64,000 nucleotides of DNA from Acidobacteria bacterium 13_1_20CM_3_53_8 (GTDB taxonomy: Bacteria; Acidobacteriota; Blastocatellia; Pyrinomonadales; Pyrinomonadaceae): assembly GCA_001920415.1 (NCBI GenBank), contig MNJR01000059.1, positions 19,042 to 83,041 on the forward strand, given 5' to 3'. A program made the position numbers and the translations under genes. This document shows, one piece after another, positions 17,775-25,245 of the stretch; the stretch's first letter is position 1, and each line of letters begins with the position of its first letter. Below the pieces are notes generated by a model. That model did no database searches. It worked only from the letters and a program-made list of their open reading frames with translations, and was not told the origin of the DNA.

Positions 17775-18688
17775 ACGGTCGCCTCAAAGGGTTGCGGCGC
17801 TGGCTGGTGGCGCATCCACATCTCTTTCATGCGCGCAAGCTGCGCGGTCAACCCGTCTTCGCCAACATCAACCAGCCAGGAGCCTATCATCTCAAACGTG
17901 ACGCCTCCCAGATTCGGAACTCGCGGCAACACCCAATCCAGAAGCTCCCAAACTTTCTGTGGACTCACGCCCGAATGCGCGTCGAAATAGAAACCTTGCG
18001 CCTCCATTCCTCCGGCGACGTGAATCTCCAGAACGTTTTCAAGGTTTAGCTTTTCAAGGAAGCGGTAAGGGTCGTCACGGTGGTTGCGACAGTTGGTGTA
18101 GAGATTATGAAGGTCTAGCAGAAGACGACAGCCGCTCTGTTCACATAATTGATTGAGAAAAGCGGCCTCATCGAAATCTTGTTGAGAATACTTGAAGAAG
18201 TAAACGTTGTTCTCAAGCAGAAAGGGAATAGGAACGCTGGAGCGCATTTCGCGCACGCGCGGCATCAAAAGGTCTAGAGACTCTTGATCGTATGGCAGCG
18301 GCATGGTCACGCCTACGTTCAACTCGGACGTGGCGTGTTCGGTGAACATGAAGGCCAGATGGTCGCTGTGCCAGGGGAACTTGAGCCATTCATACCAGCG
18401 AGCTATCTGCGCTATGTGTTCGCGGTCGAAGCGGTGTGCGCTGCCTATGGAGAAACCTATGCTGTGAAGAATGACAGGCATCTCCCTGTGCAGTTGTCGT
18501 AGCAGACTAATCCCTCGCCTGTTCTCAATGAAGCGCGGACTGCTGCCATAGCCCATGTCCGTCCACATGATGTCTGGGATTAGCTCAAGAAAATCGAAGT
18601 GCTGCTGTTCGCGCTCGATAAAGGGGCGCAATTGTTCTTGATAGAGCAGGCCTATGCCGAGTTTGGGAACTGACGATTGCTGGTGCAT
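17771..18688 (-). CDS. DUF692-family (MNIO) multinuclear iron-dependent oxidative enzyme
   Basis: A 305-residue TIM-barrel protein of the DUF692 family (MbnB, TglH relatives). Family features visible are the N-terminal LGIGLLYQEQLRPFI, FDFLELIPDIMW, HSIGFSIGSAHRFD (H75), PWHSDHLAF (H107, D109, H110), LLENNVYFF, LLLDLHNLYTN, EIHVAGG and the late VTFEMIGSW. The His/Asp/Glu residues are those expected to hold two or three iron ions. Known members oxidatively modify cysteines or nearby residues of ribosomal peptides. Its gene lies between a Cys-x-x-Cys peptide gene and the partner protein, on one strand, which fits a RiPP pathway. The start ATG at 18688 directly begins the homology. Confidence 0.88.
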   Translation of the reverse strand: MHQQSSVPKLGIGLLYQEQLRPFIEREQQHFDFLELIPDIMWTDMGYGSSPRFIENRRGISLLRQLHREMPVILHSIGFSIGSAHRFDREHIAQIARWYEWLKFPWHSDHLAFMFTEHATSELNVGVTMPLPYDQESLDLLMPRVREMRSSVPIPFLLENNVYFFKYSQQDFDEAAFLNQLCEQSGCRLLLDLHNLYTNCRNHRDDPYRFLEKLNLENVLEIHVAGGMEAQGFYFDAHSGVSPQKVWELLDWVLPRVPNLGGVTFEMIGSWLVDVGEDGLTAQLARMKEMWMRHQPAPQPFEATV

Positions 18689-18727
18689 TGCCGAATATTC
18701 TGTCGGGAACGTGAGCGACGCTTATGA

Positions 18728-18769
18728 CTCACAAGGAACGAGCAGATCGAACGGCTCGTTCCTTGTGAG
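18728..18769 (-). promoter_or_regulatory. Strong hairpin between precursor and enzyme genes
   Basis: CTCACAAGGAACGAGC (18728-18743) and GCTCGTTCCTTGTGAG (18754-18769) form a perfect 16-base-pair stem with a ten-base loop in the 155-base gap between peptide and DUF692 genes. No T-run follows on the minus strand. It may be a partial terminator or an RNA-stability element giving more precursor than enzyme, as is frequent in RiPP operons. Confidence 0.7.
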
Positions 18770-18843
18770 AAACCAGAGAGCATCAGAGTTAAATTGATGC
18801 GCGAGGGCAGCCCCTGTGCTTATAGCGCAAGGCGTGGCCTCAG

Positions 18844-19182
18844 TTATCCGCCGCCTCCTGCGGATATATCCTGAAGGGTGATCTTTTCAAAGCCGGATTT
18901 GCAACCGGGGCATCCCGCATTTCTGAATGCCAGCTTCGTCGCAGCGACGATGTCGTTGATACCGGCATTACGAGGCACAGCTACTCTTAGCTCTTTTCTT
19001 GATCCTGCGATAGCTCCCACAGAACCCGCGATTCCGCCCACAGTGCTGGCAATCGAGCCTAGGTCACTGAGGAATCCGCGCGTCTGCCCGCCTTTTTTGG
19101 CCGCGCCCTTTTTGGCTCCGCCCTTTTTAGACGCCCCTTTTTTAGCTGCGCCCTTTTTGCTTCCTCTCTTAGTTGCTGCCAT
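18844..19182 (-). CDS. Lys-rich peptide with C-terminal CPGC motif, candidate RiPP precursor
   Basis: A 112-residue peptide. The start at 19182 has AAAGGAGAAC eight bases upstream and beats the in-frame upstream ATG at 19248. Residues 5-36 are repeats of KKGA/KKGG, strongly basic. Residues 38-62 are Gly/Ala/Ser-rich (SIASTVGGIAGSVGAIAGS). Residues 64-86 are a more ordinary, helical stretch. The end is AGCPGCKSGF (C91, C94), then ITLQDISAGGGG. The gene is first in a three-gene run with a DUF692 enzyme, which in known systems acts on cysteines, so C91/C94 are the likely targets. It matches no precursor class I recognise. It could instead be a small DNA- or polyphosphate-binding protein. Confidence 0.7.
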   Translation of the reverse strand: MAATKRGSKKGAAKKGASKKGGAKKGAAKKGGQTRGFLSDLGSIASTVGGIAGSVGAIAGSRKELRVAVPRNAGINDIVAATKLAFRNAGCPGCKSGFEKITLQDISAGGGG

Positions 19183-19346
19183 AAAATGTTCTCCTTTTCT
19201 GTAGTTGGCATGTTTGGTTGTTGCGCAAGGTTTACGAGTCATCTTCACAAGCAGATTAGCCGGGGCTTCTCAGAGCGGTTCAGGAAAAGCGAGCATGAGT
19301 GAAGCCTCGATTAACTAGAAGCATGAGGTACAGATAGAACGAGAGC

Positions 19347-19375
19347 AACTTATTCCTGTCTTAACAAAATGTCAA
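19347..19375 (-). promoter_or_regulatory. Candidate sigma-70 promoter for the peptide/DUF692 cluster
   Basis: On the minus strand TTGACA (19370-19375) is followed after exactly 17 bases by TAAGTT (19347-19352). It is about 165 bases upstream of the peptide start, implying a long leader. The -35 is consensus, the -10 is weak (three of six). Confidence 0.45.
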
Positions 19376-19476
19376 TACTTAATAGTTGTTGGCCTGATGC
19401 TCAAATTGTCTTGAGATTACTTTCTCAGACGGACAGGTCGTAGATGACGGTCTTGACATGATGGGGGAACAGAATG

Positions 19477-19507
19477 AGAAAGAGCATCCATCGCGGATGC
19501 TCTTTCT
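19477..19507 (-). terminator. Terminator hairpin after tRNA-Lys
   Basis: AGAAAGAGCATCC (19477-19489) pairs exactly with GGATGCTCTTTCT (19495-19507) around a five-base loop, 16 bases downstream of the tRNA 3' end on the minus strand. The following bases are only moderately T-rich. Confidence 0.7.
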
Positions 19508-19560
19508 TATTGATTTAATTGATGGGCCGTGCAAGACTCGAACTTGCGACCCGCTGATTA

Positions 19561-19865
19561 CTTACCACCTCGACTTTCGCCGCCCCAAATAAGTCAAAAG
19601 GTAAAAAGGTAAAAGGCAAAAGAAAAACTGCTTGATATTCATCCTTTTTGCCTTTTTACTTCTACCTTTTGCCTTCCTTTTGGGTTCGTGGTCTGGACTA
19701 TCCCTTCACCATATCTCTCACGAGATTTAGGTGGGCATCGTCTAGTCTCTACACCTTCCCTGTTATCGCAGGGCTTGGCTCGGGATCGCCATCGCACGCA
19801 GGCGGAAGGGTTCCCCGACTTTGACGCCTTTTCGCTCACCCGTTTCCAGGCAAGGCTCCCATTTG
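19561..19865 (-). ncRNA. Group I (IC3-like) self-splicing intron in tRNA-Lys
   Basis: A 305-nt intron. The 5' exon ends in U and the intron ends in G, as required. The guide GGAG a few bases inside the intron pairs with exon CUCU, with the conserved G-U at the splice site (P1). Core elements typical of bacterial tRNA introns are present: GAGCCAAGCC (Q/P region), GGUGUAGAGACUAGACG (R, 19739-19755) and GGGAUAGUCC (S, 19695-19704), whose GACUA/UAGUC blocks form P7. No homing endonuclease is encoded. Removing an inserted repeat (19587-19682) leaves about 210 nt, close to the small tRNA introns of Azoarcus and cyanobacteria. Confidence 0.9.
19587..19682. repeat. GGCAAAAGGTAAAAG palindrome inserted in the tRNA intron
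   Basis: The same purine-word palindrome found in intergenic gaps elsewhere lies near the 3' end of the group I intron, beyond P7, where it would simply extend a peripheral (P9-type) stem. Left arm 19592-19622, right arm 19643-19678. Confidence 0.88.
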
Positions 19866-19910
19866 AGAGTCAGCTGCTCTACCAACTGAGCTAACGGCCC
19901 GTGATTAGAA

Positions 19911-19938
19911 ATTATCTTGTTGCGATGATTAGTGTCAA
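19911..19938 (-). promoter_or_regulatory. Promoter of the tRNA-Lys gene
   Basis: Minus-strand TTGACA (19933-19938), a 16-base spacer, and GATAAT (19911-19916) end 11 bases before the tRNA 5' end. This is a near-consensus sigma-70 promoter in the right place for a tRNA. Confidence 0.7.
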
Positions 19939-19983
19939 GCGAGCGCTTGATGAAATCATTCGCGCCATGTGTTGAATGCTCTC

Positions 19984-21294
19984 TTACTGGTATTGCGCAA
20001 GAGCGTTGCGCATGTCGGCGGCTGTAGCCCAGCGTTGCGCGGGGTCTTTTGCCAGCGCTCTCTCTACGACTTCGGCTATGCGCGGCGGAACATCCGGCGT
20101 GCGGTGGCGCAAAGGGACTATGGGCTTGTCGAAGATGGCTTTGATGGTTTCGGTTACGTCAGCGCGTGGGCCAATGTCTAATGCGAGTTGTCCTGAAATT
20201 AAACTGTATGCGGTCATGCCCATAGCGTAGATGTCGGATGAGGGGCGCACGTCCCGAAAATTTCTCAACTGTTCGGGCGGCATATAGACGATTGTGCCCG
20301 CCACGTCTCCGGCCATAGAGATGCCGCTCATGCCGGATTGCTTGAAGCTTTTCGCCAATCCGAAATCCGTGAGCTTAGCATTGTAGTTAGGCCATTGGCC
20401 GCTCACCAGTATGTTCTGATCTTTGATGTCGCGGTGAATGTAACCTTGCGTGTGAGCGTAAGCCAGAGCGTCAAGTGTCTGAGTCAGTATGGGCAGCGCT
20501 TCTTCGTAAGGTAGATGCCCGCCGCGCGCTTCTGCCAGCTTCGCAGCATCAACTCCTTCGACGAACTCTGTAATCAGATAGACGATGCCCTGATGCTGGC
20601 CGCGATCAAGGAACTTTACAATGTGCGGGTGCTGAAGGGTTGCGGCAACGTCAATCTCTCGCATGAAGCGACGAAGAGCCTGATCGCTGACGGCCACCTC
20701 CGGCAACAGAGTTTTGATTGCTACGGGGCGTCCAGTCTTTTGATCTCGCGCCAGCATCACGCAGCCCATCCCGCCTTTTCCAAGAACCTTCACCATATCG
20801 TAGCCGGGAACGGGCTGAGGCTCTTGCTTCAACTCATTGCGACAGTCTTCGCAGAGATAGATCATCTTCTCGTCCGGCGCAGAGGCTTCGGCCTGGCTGG
20901 GCCGCCCGCAACGCTGGCAGTGGACTGTGATGATTGAAGGCTGTGTGTCCAGCAGCGACGGGCGCTGCTCTTGCTGAACTGCTTGAGACTGTGGGTCAGC
21001 AGTAACTTCGACGGCCAGAACTGTCTGGCCGCCCTGAATGCGGTCGCCGTTCTGTAGAAAAATTTCCGAGACGCGGCGACCGTTAACGTAAGTGCCGTTG
21101 GTAGAGCCAAGGTCGCGCAGGAAGCAACGAGGCGGCGCGATCTCTATCAGACAGTGGTTGCGCGAGAAGAATCGGTCGTCGGGCAGATAGAGCTGCGCTG
21201 CGTTGCTGCGGCCTATCAGAAAAGTATCGTGGCGGTCGAACGTGAAGGTATGCCCCACGTGAGGCCCCGACAGCACACGTAAATTGACTCGCAT
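19984..21294 (-). CDS. FHA-domain Ser/Thr protein kinase
   Basis: A 436-residue cytosolic kinase. Residues about 20-85 are an FHA phosphothreonine-binding domain (LIGRSNAAQLYLPDD, SRNH, LGSTNGTYVNGR). A four-cysteine zinc ribbon (CQRCG ... CEDC) follows at about 125-155. The kinase domain from about 165 has the P-loop LGKGGMGCVMLA, VAIK lysine, HRDIKDQN catalytic loop and DFGLAK, plus the MPPEQL activation-segment end. No membrane segment. It likely phosphorylates its own FHA partners. The kinase at 22609-24270 and the zinc-ribbon protein at 21397 are encoded next to it in the same direction, suggesting a shared signalling module. Confidence 0.92.
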   Translation of the reverse strand: MRVNLRVLSGPHVGHTFTFDRHDTFLIGRSNAAQLYLPDDRFFSRNHCLIEIAPPRCFLRDLGSTNGTYVNGRRVSEIFLQNGDRIQGGQTVLAVEVTADPQSQAVQQEQRPSLLDTQPSIITVHCQRCGRPSQAEASAPDEKMIYLCEDCRNELKQEPQPVPGYDMVKVLGKGGMGCVMLARDQKTGRPVAIKTLLPEVAVSDQALRRFMREIDVAATLQHPHIVKFLDRGQHQGIVYLITEFVEGVDAAKLAEARGGHLPYEEALPILTQTLDALAYAHTQGYIHRDIKDQNILVSGQWPNYNAKLTDFGLAKSFKQSGMSGISMAGDVAGTIVYMPPEQLRNFRDVRPSSDIYAMGMTAYSLISGQLALDIGPRADVTETIKAIFDKPIVPLRHRTPDVPPRIAEVVERALAKDPAQRWATAADMRNALAQYQ

Positions 21295-21396
21295 CTTCCG
21301 CGTTAAGAGATTCGAGCGAGAAGGGAAGAGGCGCGAGGGCTGGCAAGCAATACTACGCGCGCGCCCGTCCCTTCGCGCCCTTTAAGATTCAAGATT

Positions 21397-22428
21397 CTAC
21401 TGGCGAGTGGCGTACCAGGTGAAACTCCTTCCCTGGACTACGCCCGTGCCATTGATACGATTGCCCACTATTTGACCTTCTCTGGTGTAGCCGTTGATGT
21501 CAATGTGTAGCGTCGAACCGCTCTGAGTCCACTGGCCGTGATAGGCGGTTCCATCTTGTCCAGTCATCTTCAGATCGCCGCCTGACTGGAAATCGTAAGT
21601 TCTGTTCAGGTGGTCGTCAGAATCTGGACCGCGCCAGCTTGTTCCAAGCAGGTTAGCGCTGCTCGTGCTGCTCGAACTGCTTGAGCCGCTCGACGTAGAG
21701 CACGAAGACGTGCTCGCAGCCTCGGAAGATTTCACGGCGTACCACTTGAATGGCCGCCCCTGCACCACTCCTGTGCCTTCTATGCGCTGGCCTTGAATGT
21801 TGCCCTCTCGCGTATAGCCGTTAATGTCTATGTGCAGAGTCTTGCCTGTCTGCGTCCATGTGCCGCAGTAAACGGTTCCGTCTTCGCCGGTCATGCGCAG
21901 GTCGCCGCCCGACAGAAACTCGTAGGTGCGTGTCTTGTTGTCGTCGTTGTCCGGGCCTGACCATTTAGTAGTGAGCAGGTCATCAGAACTCGTCGAACTC
22001 GTCGAGCGGGATGAATTGCTCGTAGAGCTATTGGAGCCAAGGTTGCTGGAGATCGCTCCGTTATCCGACGATTTCTTCACGCTCGCGCCGATGAGCGCAA
22101 GAACGACGATAGCTCCTATGATGAAAACGACTCCGACAACCAGCCCGCCTATTATCCAGGGTAGCGCGCTCTTTTTGCGCGCAGGCGCGGGCGGCGGCGT
22201 TGGCCCCCAACTCGGCGGAGGCGGCGCGCCGTATTGGTTCTGCGATGGCGGCGGCTGCGCATTATATGACGGAGGAGGCGGTGGCTGCGGCGAAGTGTCG
22301 CGCGGCGGAGGGTAGACGAGTGTTGCGTTCGGGTCCGACTCGGCGTTCACCAAGGGCGAGCCGTCGTCCAGGCAAAAGCTGAGCGCGTCATCAGTGTACG
22401 TGCGATTGCAATTGGGGCATCTTTTCAT
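21397..22428 (-). CDS. Zinc-ribbon membrane protein with duplicated C-terminal domain
   Basis: About 343 residues with start ATG at 22428, chosen because the frame then opens on the zinc ribbon MKRCPNCNRTYTDDA...FCLDDG shared with other proteins here. A Pro/Gln-rich linker is followed by one membrane helix (ALPWIIGGLVVGVVFIIGAIVVLALIG at about 110-135), Ser/Thr-rich spacers and two near-identical beta-rich units of about 80 residues. Each unit runs from SGPD/RGPD through GGDL(R/K)MTG and LHIDINGYTREG to GTGVVQGR. The units would lie outside the cytoplasm. It lies between two Ser/Thr kinases. It may be a kinase substrate or sensor; function unknown. Confidence 0.75.
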   Translation of the reverse strand: MKRCPNCNRTYTDDALSFCLDDGSPLVNAESDPNATLVYPPPRDTSPQPPPPPSYNAQPPPSQNQYGAPPPPSWGPTPPPAPARKKSALPWIIGGLVVGVVFIIGAIVVLALIGASVKKSSDNGAISSNLGSNSSTSNSSRSTSSTSSDDLLTTKWSGPDNDDNKTRTYEFLSGGDLRMTGEDGTVYCGTWTQTGKTLHIDINGYTREGNIQGQRIEGTGVVQGRPFKWYAVKSSEAASTSSCSTSSGSSSSSSTSSANLLGTSWRGPDSDDHLNRTYDFQSGGDLKMTGQDGTAYHGQWTQSGSTLHIDINGYTREGQIVGNRINGTGVVQGRSFTWYATRQ

Positions 22429-22608
22429 ATCAGTTCTCGTTTCATTGTTTTCAAAGTGGATGGTGTAGTTCGATACGGGTACAAACAGCCCAGCTTCTAT
22501 TTCAGGGAAGGTAGAACAGCCCAGCCGAATAGTTTCGGAGAAAGCCGCATGGTCTGTCCGGTGCATTATACGCGAAGCGGCGCGCGGCTCAAGCCCTAAA
22601 TGGAAAAA

Positions 22609-24270
22609 TTAGAGAGAGCCGCCGCAACGCCCGCAAAACTTGGTTGAGCCGGAAGAGCGCGTGCCGCACCTGCGGCAAACCTTTTCAACCACAGATGGCG
22701 GCTGATTGAAACTCTGCGCGCTAGAAATGAATATACCGCAGCGCCCGCAGAATTTCGTCTGCGGCGGATAGTTCGTCCCGCATCGCTGGCAGCGTGTGCC
22801 TGCAACGTGCCCGGCGATTGATCCGCCCATAGAGCCACCGGCAAGACTAGACCCGCTCTGACTCTGCGCGCCTTGATGTTCCGTGTTCAGATGAACGAAG
22901 CTGGTGCTCCCGCATCTGCCGCAAAAATTCACGCCCGACGCGAAGCGCGAGCCGCAGCGTGCACAGGCAATGACGCTGGGCATGCTGGACGAAGGGCTTC
23001 CTATGCTGCCGCCTTGCGATGGCGATAGCTGGCTGCCGCTTGATGTGGGCGGGCGCAACTGCGCTTCTATAATCTGTTCGCTAGCGTCCGGGCGAACTTC
23101 TATCACGCGCTCGTCATCGCGCGCACCCGTTTGCGCGACTCTGAGTATATGTTTGCCCGGCGCAATTGAAGTAAGGATGATGCGACCAGAGCGACCGACG
23201 CTTCCGTGTCTTTCATCATCAACGTAAACTTCCGCGCCTGTGGGCGCGAGGATGACAACGCGCGATTCGCCATTGTCCTCTTCATCTTTCCCTTCGTCGC
23301 CGCCAGCCTTTTCTAATTCTTCAATCCACTCTGCGACGCTTGCAGGGCGCGCTTCGACTCTTCTTTCAAGAGAACGCGCAATCGCTCGCTCGACTTCAGG
23401 CGATATGTCCGAGCGCAAACTGCTGAGCGACGGAGCCGCGTCCATTTTCTTCTGCATGATTAGCTGCGCCAGATCGCCTGTGAACGGCGGGCGACCTCCC
23501 AGCATGTGATAGGCGATTGTGCCGAGCGCGTAAACATCGCAACGCGCGTCCAGAGGCGTGCCCGGCTTCATCTGTTCAGGAGCCATATATTCGGGCGTTC
23601 CAATGATTCCGCGCGACATTGGCCCACTAGCAGAATCAATCTCTTCAGCAGCGTCCTTAACAATCTTCGCAAGCCCGAAATCGCCGACCTTCACAAAACC
23701 GTCGCCGGAGATGCTGCCATTCTTCTTCTTCTTCTGCATGATGAAGATGTTTGCGGGCTTCAGGTCGCGGTGAAGTATTCCTTCGTCGTGCGCCGCTTCT
23801 ATTCCTGCTGCGGCCTGTCGCAAAAGATTCAGTGCGCGCTGAACGCTCAATGTGCCTTCACGCCGGAGCAGTTGATGAAGGGTTTCGCCCTGCACATACT
23901 CCATAACAAGATAGAAGACGCCTTCAGGGCTTTTGCCGAAATCAAGCACGGCGACGACGTTAGGATGGTTGACTGTTGCGGCAGCGCGAGCCTCGCGCTC
24001 GAACCGCGCTATAGCTTCGCCTTCGGCTATGCCGTCGTCTGTGAGCAGATCAGGGCGAACGGTCTTGATGGCTACGCGGCGCGTGGCAAGGTTCTGGTCG
24101 CGTGCGACGTAAACCTGTCCCATAGCGCCTCGGCCCAGACGCTTTTCCAGCAGGTAGCGGCTCGCAAGCAAGGAGCTTCCCGGCAAAGTGCGCTTGGTGT
24201 CGAAGCCGTCTTCTAGACAGATTTCCACCTCGTCGCCATAACATCTTTCGCATCTGGGGCATTCGCGCAT
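22609..24270 (-). CDS. Zinc-ribbon Ser/Thr protein kinase with PEGA-like domain
   Basis: A 553-residue kinase. The N-terminal ribbon (CPRCERCYGDEVEICLEDG) resembles those of the two membrane proteins. The kinase domain at about 40-310 has LGRGAMGQVYVARD, VAIK, HRDLKPAN and DFGLAK motifs, and the insert QKKKKNG before the DFG. A PEGA-like surface-binding module follows (GAEVYVDDERHGS ... IAPGKHILRV). The C-terminus carries three CxxCG..FCGRCG zinc ribbons separated by Ser/Gly/Gln linkers. No membrane helix. The many ribbons suggest a scaffold role. Confidence 0.92.
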   Translation of the reverse strand: MRECPRCERCYGDEVEICLEDGFDTKRTLPGSSLLASRYLLEKRLGRGAMGQVYVARDQNLATRRVAIKTVRPDLLTDDGIAEGEAIARFEREARAAATVNHPNVVAVLDFGKSPEGVFYLVMEYVQGETLHQLLRREGTLSVQRALNLLRQAAAGIEAAHDEGILHRDLKPANIFIMQKKKKNGSISGDGFVKVGDFGLAKIVKDAAEEIDSASGPMSRGIIGTPEYMAPEQMKPGTPLDARCDVYALGTIAYHMLGGRPPFTGDLAQLIMQKKMDAAPSLSSLRSDISPEVERAIARSLERRVEARPASVAEWIEELEKAGGDEGKDEEDNGESRVVILAPTGAEVYVDDERHGSVGRSGRIILTSIAPGKHILRVAQTGARDDERVIEVRPDASEQIIEAQLRPPTSSGSQLSPSQGGSIGSPSSSMPSVIACARCGSRFASGVNFCGRCGSTSFVHLNTEHQGAQSQSGSSLAGGSMGGSIAGHVAGTRCQRCGTNYPPQTKFCGRCGIFISSAQSFNQPPSVVEKVCRRCGTRSSGSTKFCGRCGGSL

Positions 24271-24493
24271 GTGACAGGGGAAGAAGCCGGTGACGCGCCT
24301 AGGTCACTAGGCCGCGCGCTTCATCAGGTTAAATGAACTTTGAATTGCCTGAGCCGGAATTTCACCGAGCGGCAACGGTAGATAAATGGCGTGCGGGCGA
24401 GTCGTTCGCGCTCTCTAACCTCTCTACACCACGCTCGCGTTGACAGGAAAAGAATAAAGCGTAGGGCAAGTCCGCGTCAAACCAAAGAAGAAA

Positions 24494-24571
24494 AAGTCTG
24501 GAGTCAAAAGCAAAAACTAAAAACTGTCTTTGACCTCGGACTCCAGACTCTAGACTCCAGACTCCAGACTT
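24494..24571. repeat. GACTCCAGACT-word palindromic repeat
   Basis: AAGTCTGGAGTC on the left and repeated GACTCCAGACT words on the right, with a fragment of the AAAACTAAAAACTG family between them. The rest of the 302-base gap (24271-24493) shows no gene; two in-frame short ORFs there are not credible. Confidence 0.8.
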
Positions 24572-24572
24572 C

Positions 24573-25025
24573 TTAACCGGCGGCTGCTTTCTTCTCCTCT
24601 TTTTTCGCGGCTTCCATTCGCGCGCCTAGGGTTTCAATCTGCTCACGGCTTAAAACCTTGCGCGCGCCCTTGAACATCTCGCCCTCTTCTTCTTCTACGT
24701 GATGCTCTACATTCTCTCTCAGAACTTTAAGCTTGGCAGACCATTCTTCGGTCTCCTTCGGCTCGGATGCAAGCTCTTCCAAAAGAGTCTTGACAACGGC
24801 GTGCTCCTCAAAGGCTTCCAAGGTTATCTCATGAGTCTCTTCCGCATCCTTGATTGCAGGATAGAAGATTTGCTCTTCGACTTTGGCATGCGCTTCAAGC
24901 TCCGTCTGCAAACGCCCAAAAAGTTCTTCGCGGGTCTTCACTGCGCGCTCGGTCGTCTCTTCAAGTTTAGCGAAAATCTCAGCAACCTTCTTGTGGTCTT
25001 CCTTCAACAACTCAAATGCATTCAT
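24573..25025 (-). CDS. Hemerythrin HHE-domain protein
   Basis: A 150-residue helical protein of the hemerythrin HHE family: LLKEDHKKV (first His), ELEAHAKVEEQIFYPAI (His-x3-Glu), EHAVVKTLL and VEHHVEEEEGEMF (His-His...Glu), which together form a four-helix bundle with a di-iron site. It is cytosolic. Such proteins bind O2 or help in oxidative or nitrosative stress. The C-terminal tail is Lys/Glu/Ala rich. It is the second gene after MscL in the same direction, but the repeat at 25135-25243 lies between them. Confidence 0.9.
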   Translation of the reverse strand: MNAFELLKEDHKKVAEIFAKLEETTERAVKTREELFGRLQTELEAHAKVEEQIFYPAIKDAEETHEITLEAFEEHAVVKTLLEELASEPKETEEWSAKLKVLRENVEHHVEEEEGEMFKGARKVLSREQIETLGARMEAAKKEEKKAAAG

Positions 25026-25134
25026 CTCGTGTACTCCCTCCGTTCAATCATCAGATGTTAATTACAAAAATGCACGCTAACGCTACGCGCACGCGCTCAC
25101 GATGAACGGTCAGGGCAACTCGAATGCCGCGTGG

Positions 25135-25243
25135 AGAAAGGACGCGGAGACGCGGGGACACGGCGACGCGGAGAAAAAAGAGCGAGTATGGCCAAAAGAT
25201 TTCTTTCGCCGCGTCTCCCACTCCCCGCGTCTCCGCGTATCTT
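25135..25243. repeat. GACGCGGAGACGCGG-type palindrome (intergenic copy)
   Basis: Left arm GACGCGGAGACGCGGGGACAC (from 25140) and right arm CGCCGCGTCTCCC...CCGCGTCTCCGCG (to 25238). It ends directly at the MscL stop codon. This is the noncoding member of a family that is translated at 1.4 and 40.6 kb. Confidence 0.9.
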
Positions 25244-25245
25244 CT

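Larger units (their letters stand above)
19523..19900 (-). tRNA. tRNA-Lys(CUU) interrupted by a group I intron
   Basis: The exons are 19866-19900 (35 nt, 5' half) and 19523-19560 (38 nt, 3' half). Joined, they give a 73-nt tRNA with acceptor GGGCCGU/ACGGCCC, D arm GCUC-AGUUGGUA-GAGC, anticodon stem GCUGA/UCAGC with loop CUCUUAA, variable loop and T arm GCAAG-UUCGAGU-CUUGC, discriminator A. The loop gives anticodon CUU, lysine. CCA is not encoded. The intron splits the anticodon between its second and third bases (U35|U36). The gene is nonfunctional until spliced, so lysine AAG decoding by this tRNA depends on ribozyme activity, unless a second lysine tRNA (UUU) covers it. Confidence 0.93.

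Noticed and set aside
19561-19865. Group II or archaeal-type tRNA intron
   Set aside because: No domain V or bulge-helix-bulge; U before the 5' site, terminal G and P7 blocks fit group I.
23506-24216. 236-codon frame antisense to the Ser/Thr kinase
   Set aside because: Shadow of the kinase domain; no ribosome site or recognisable domain.
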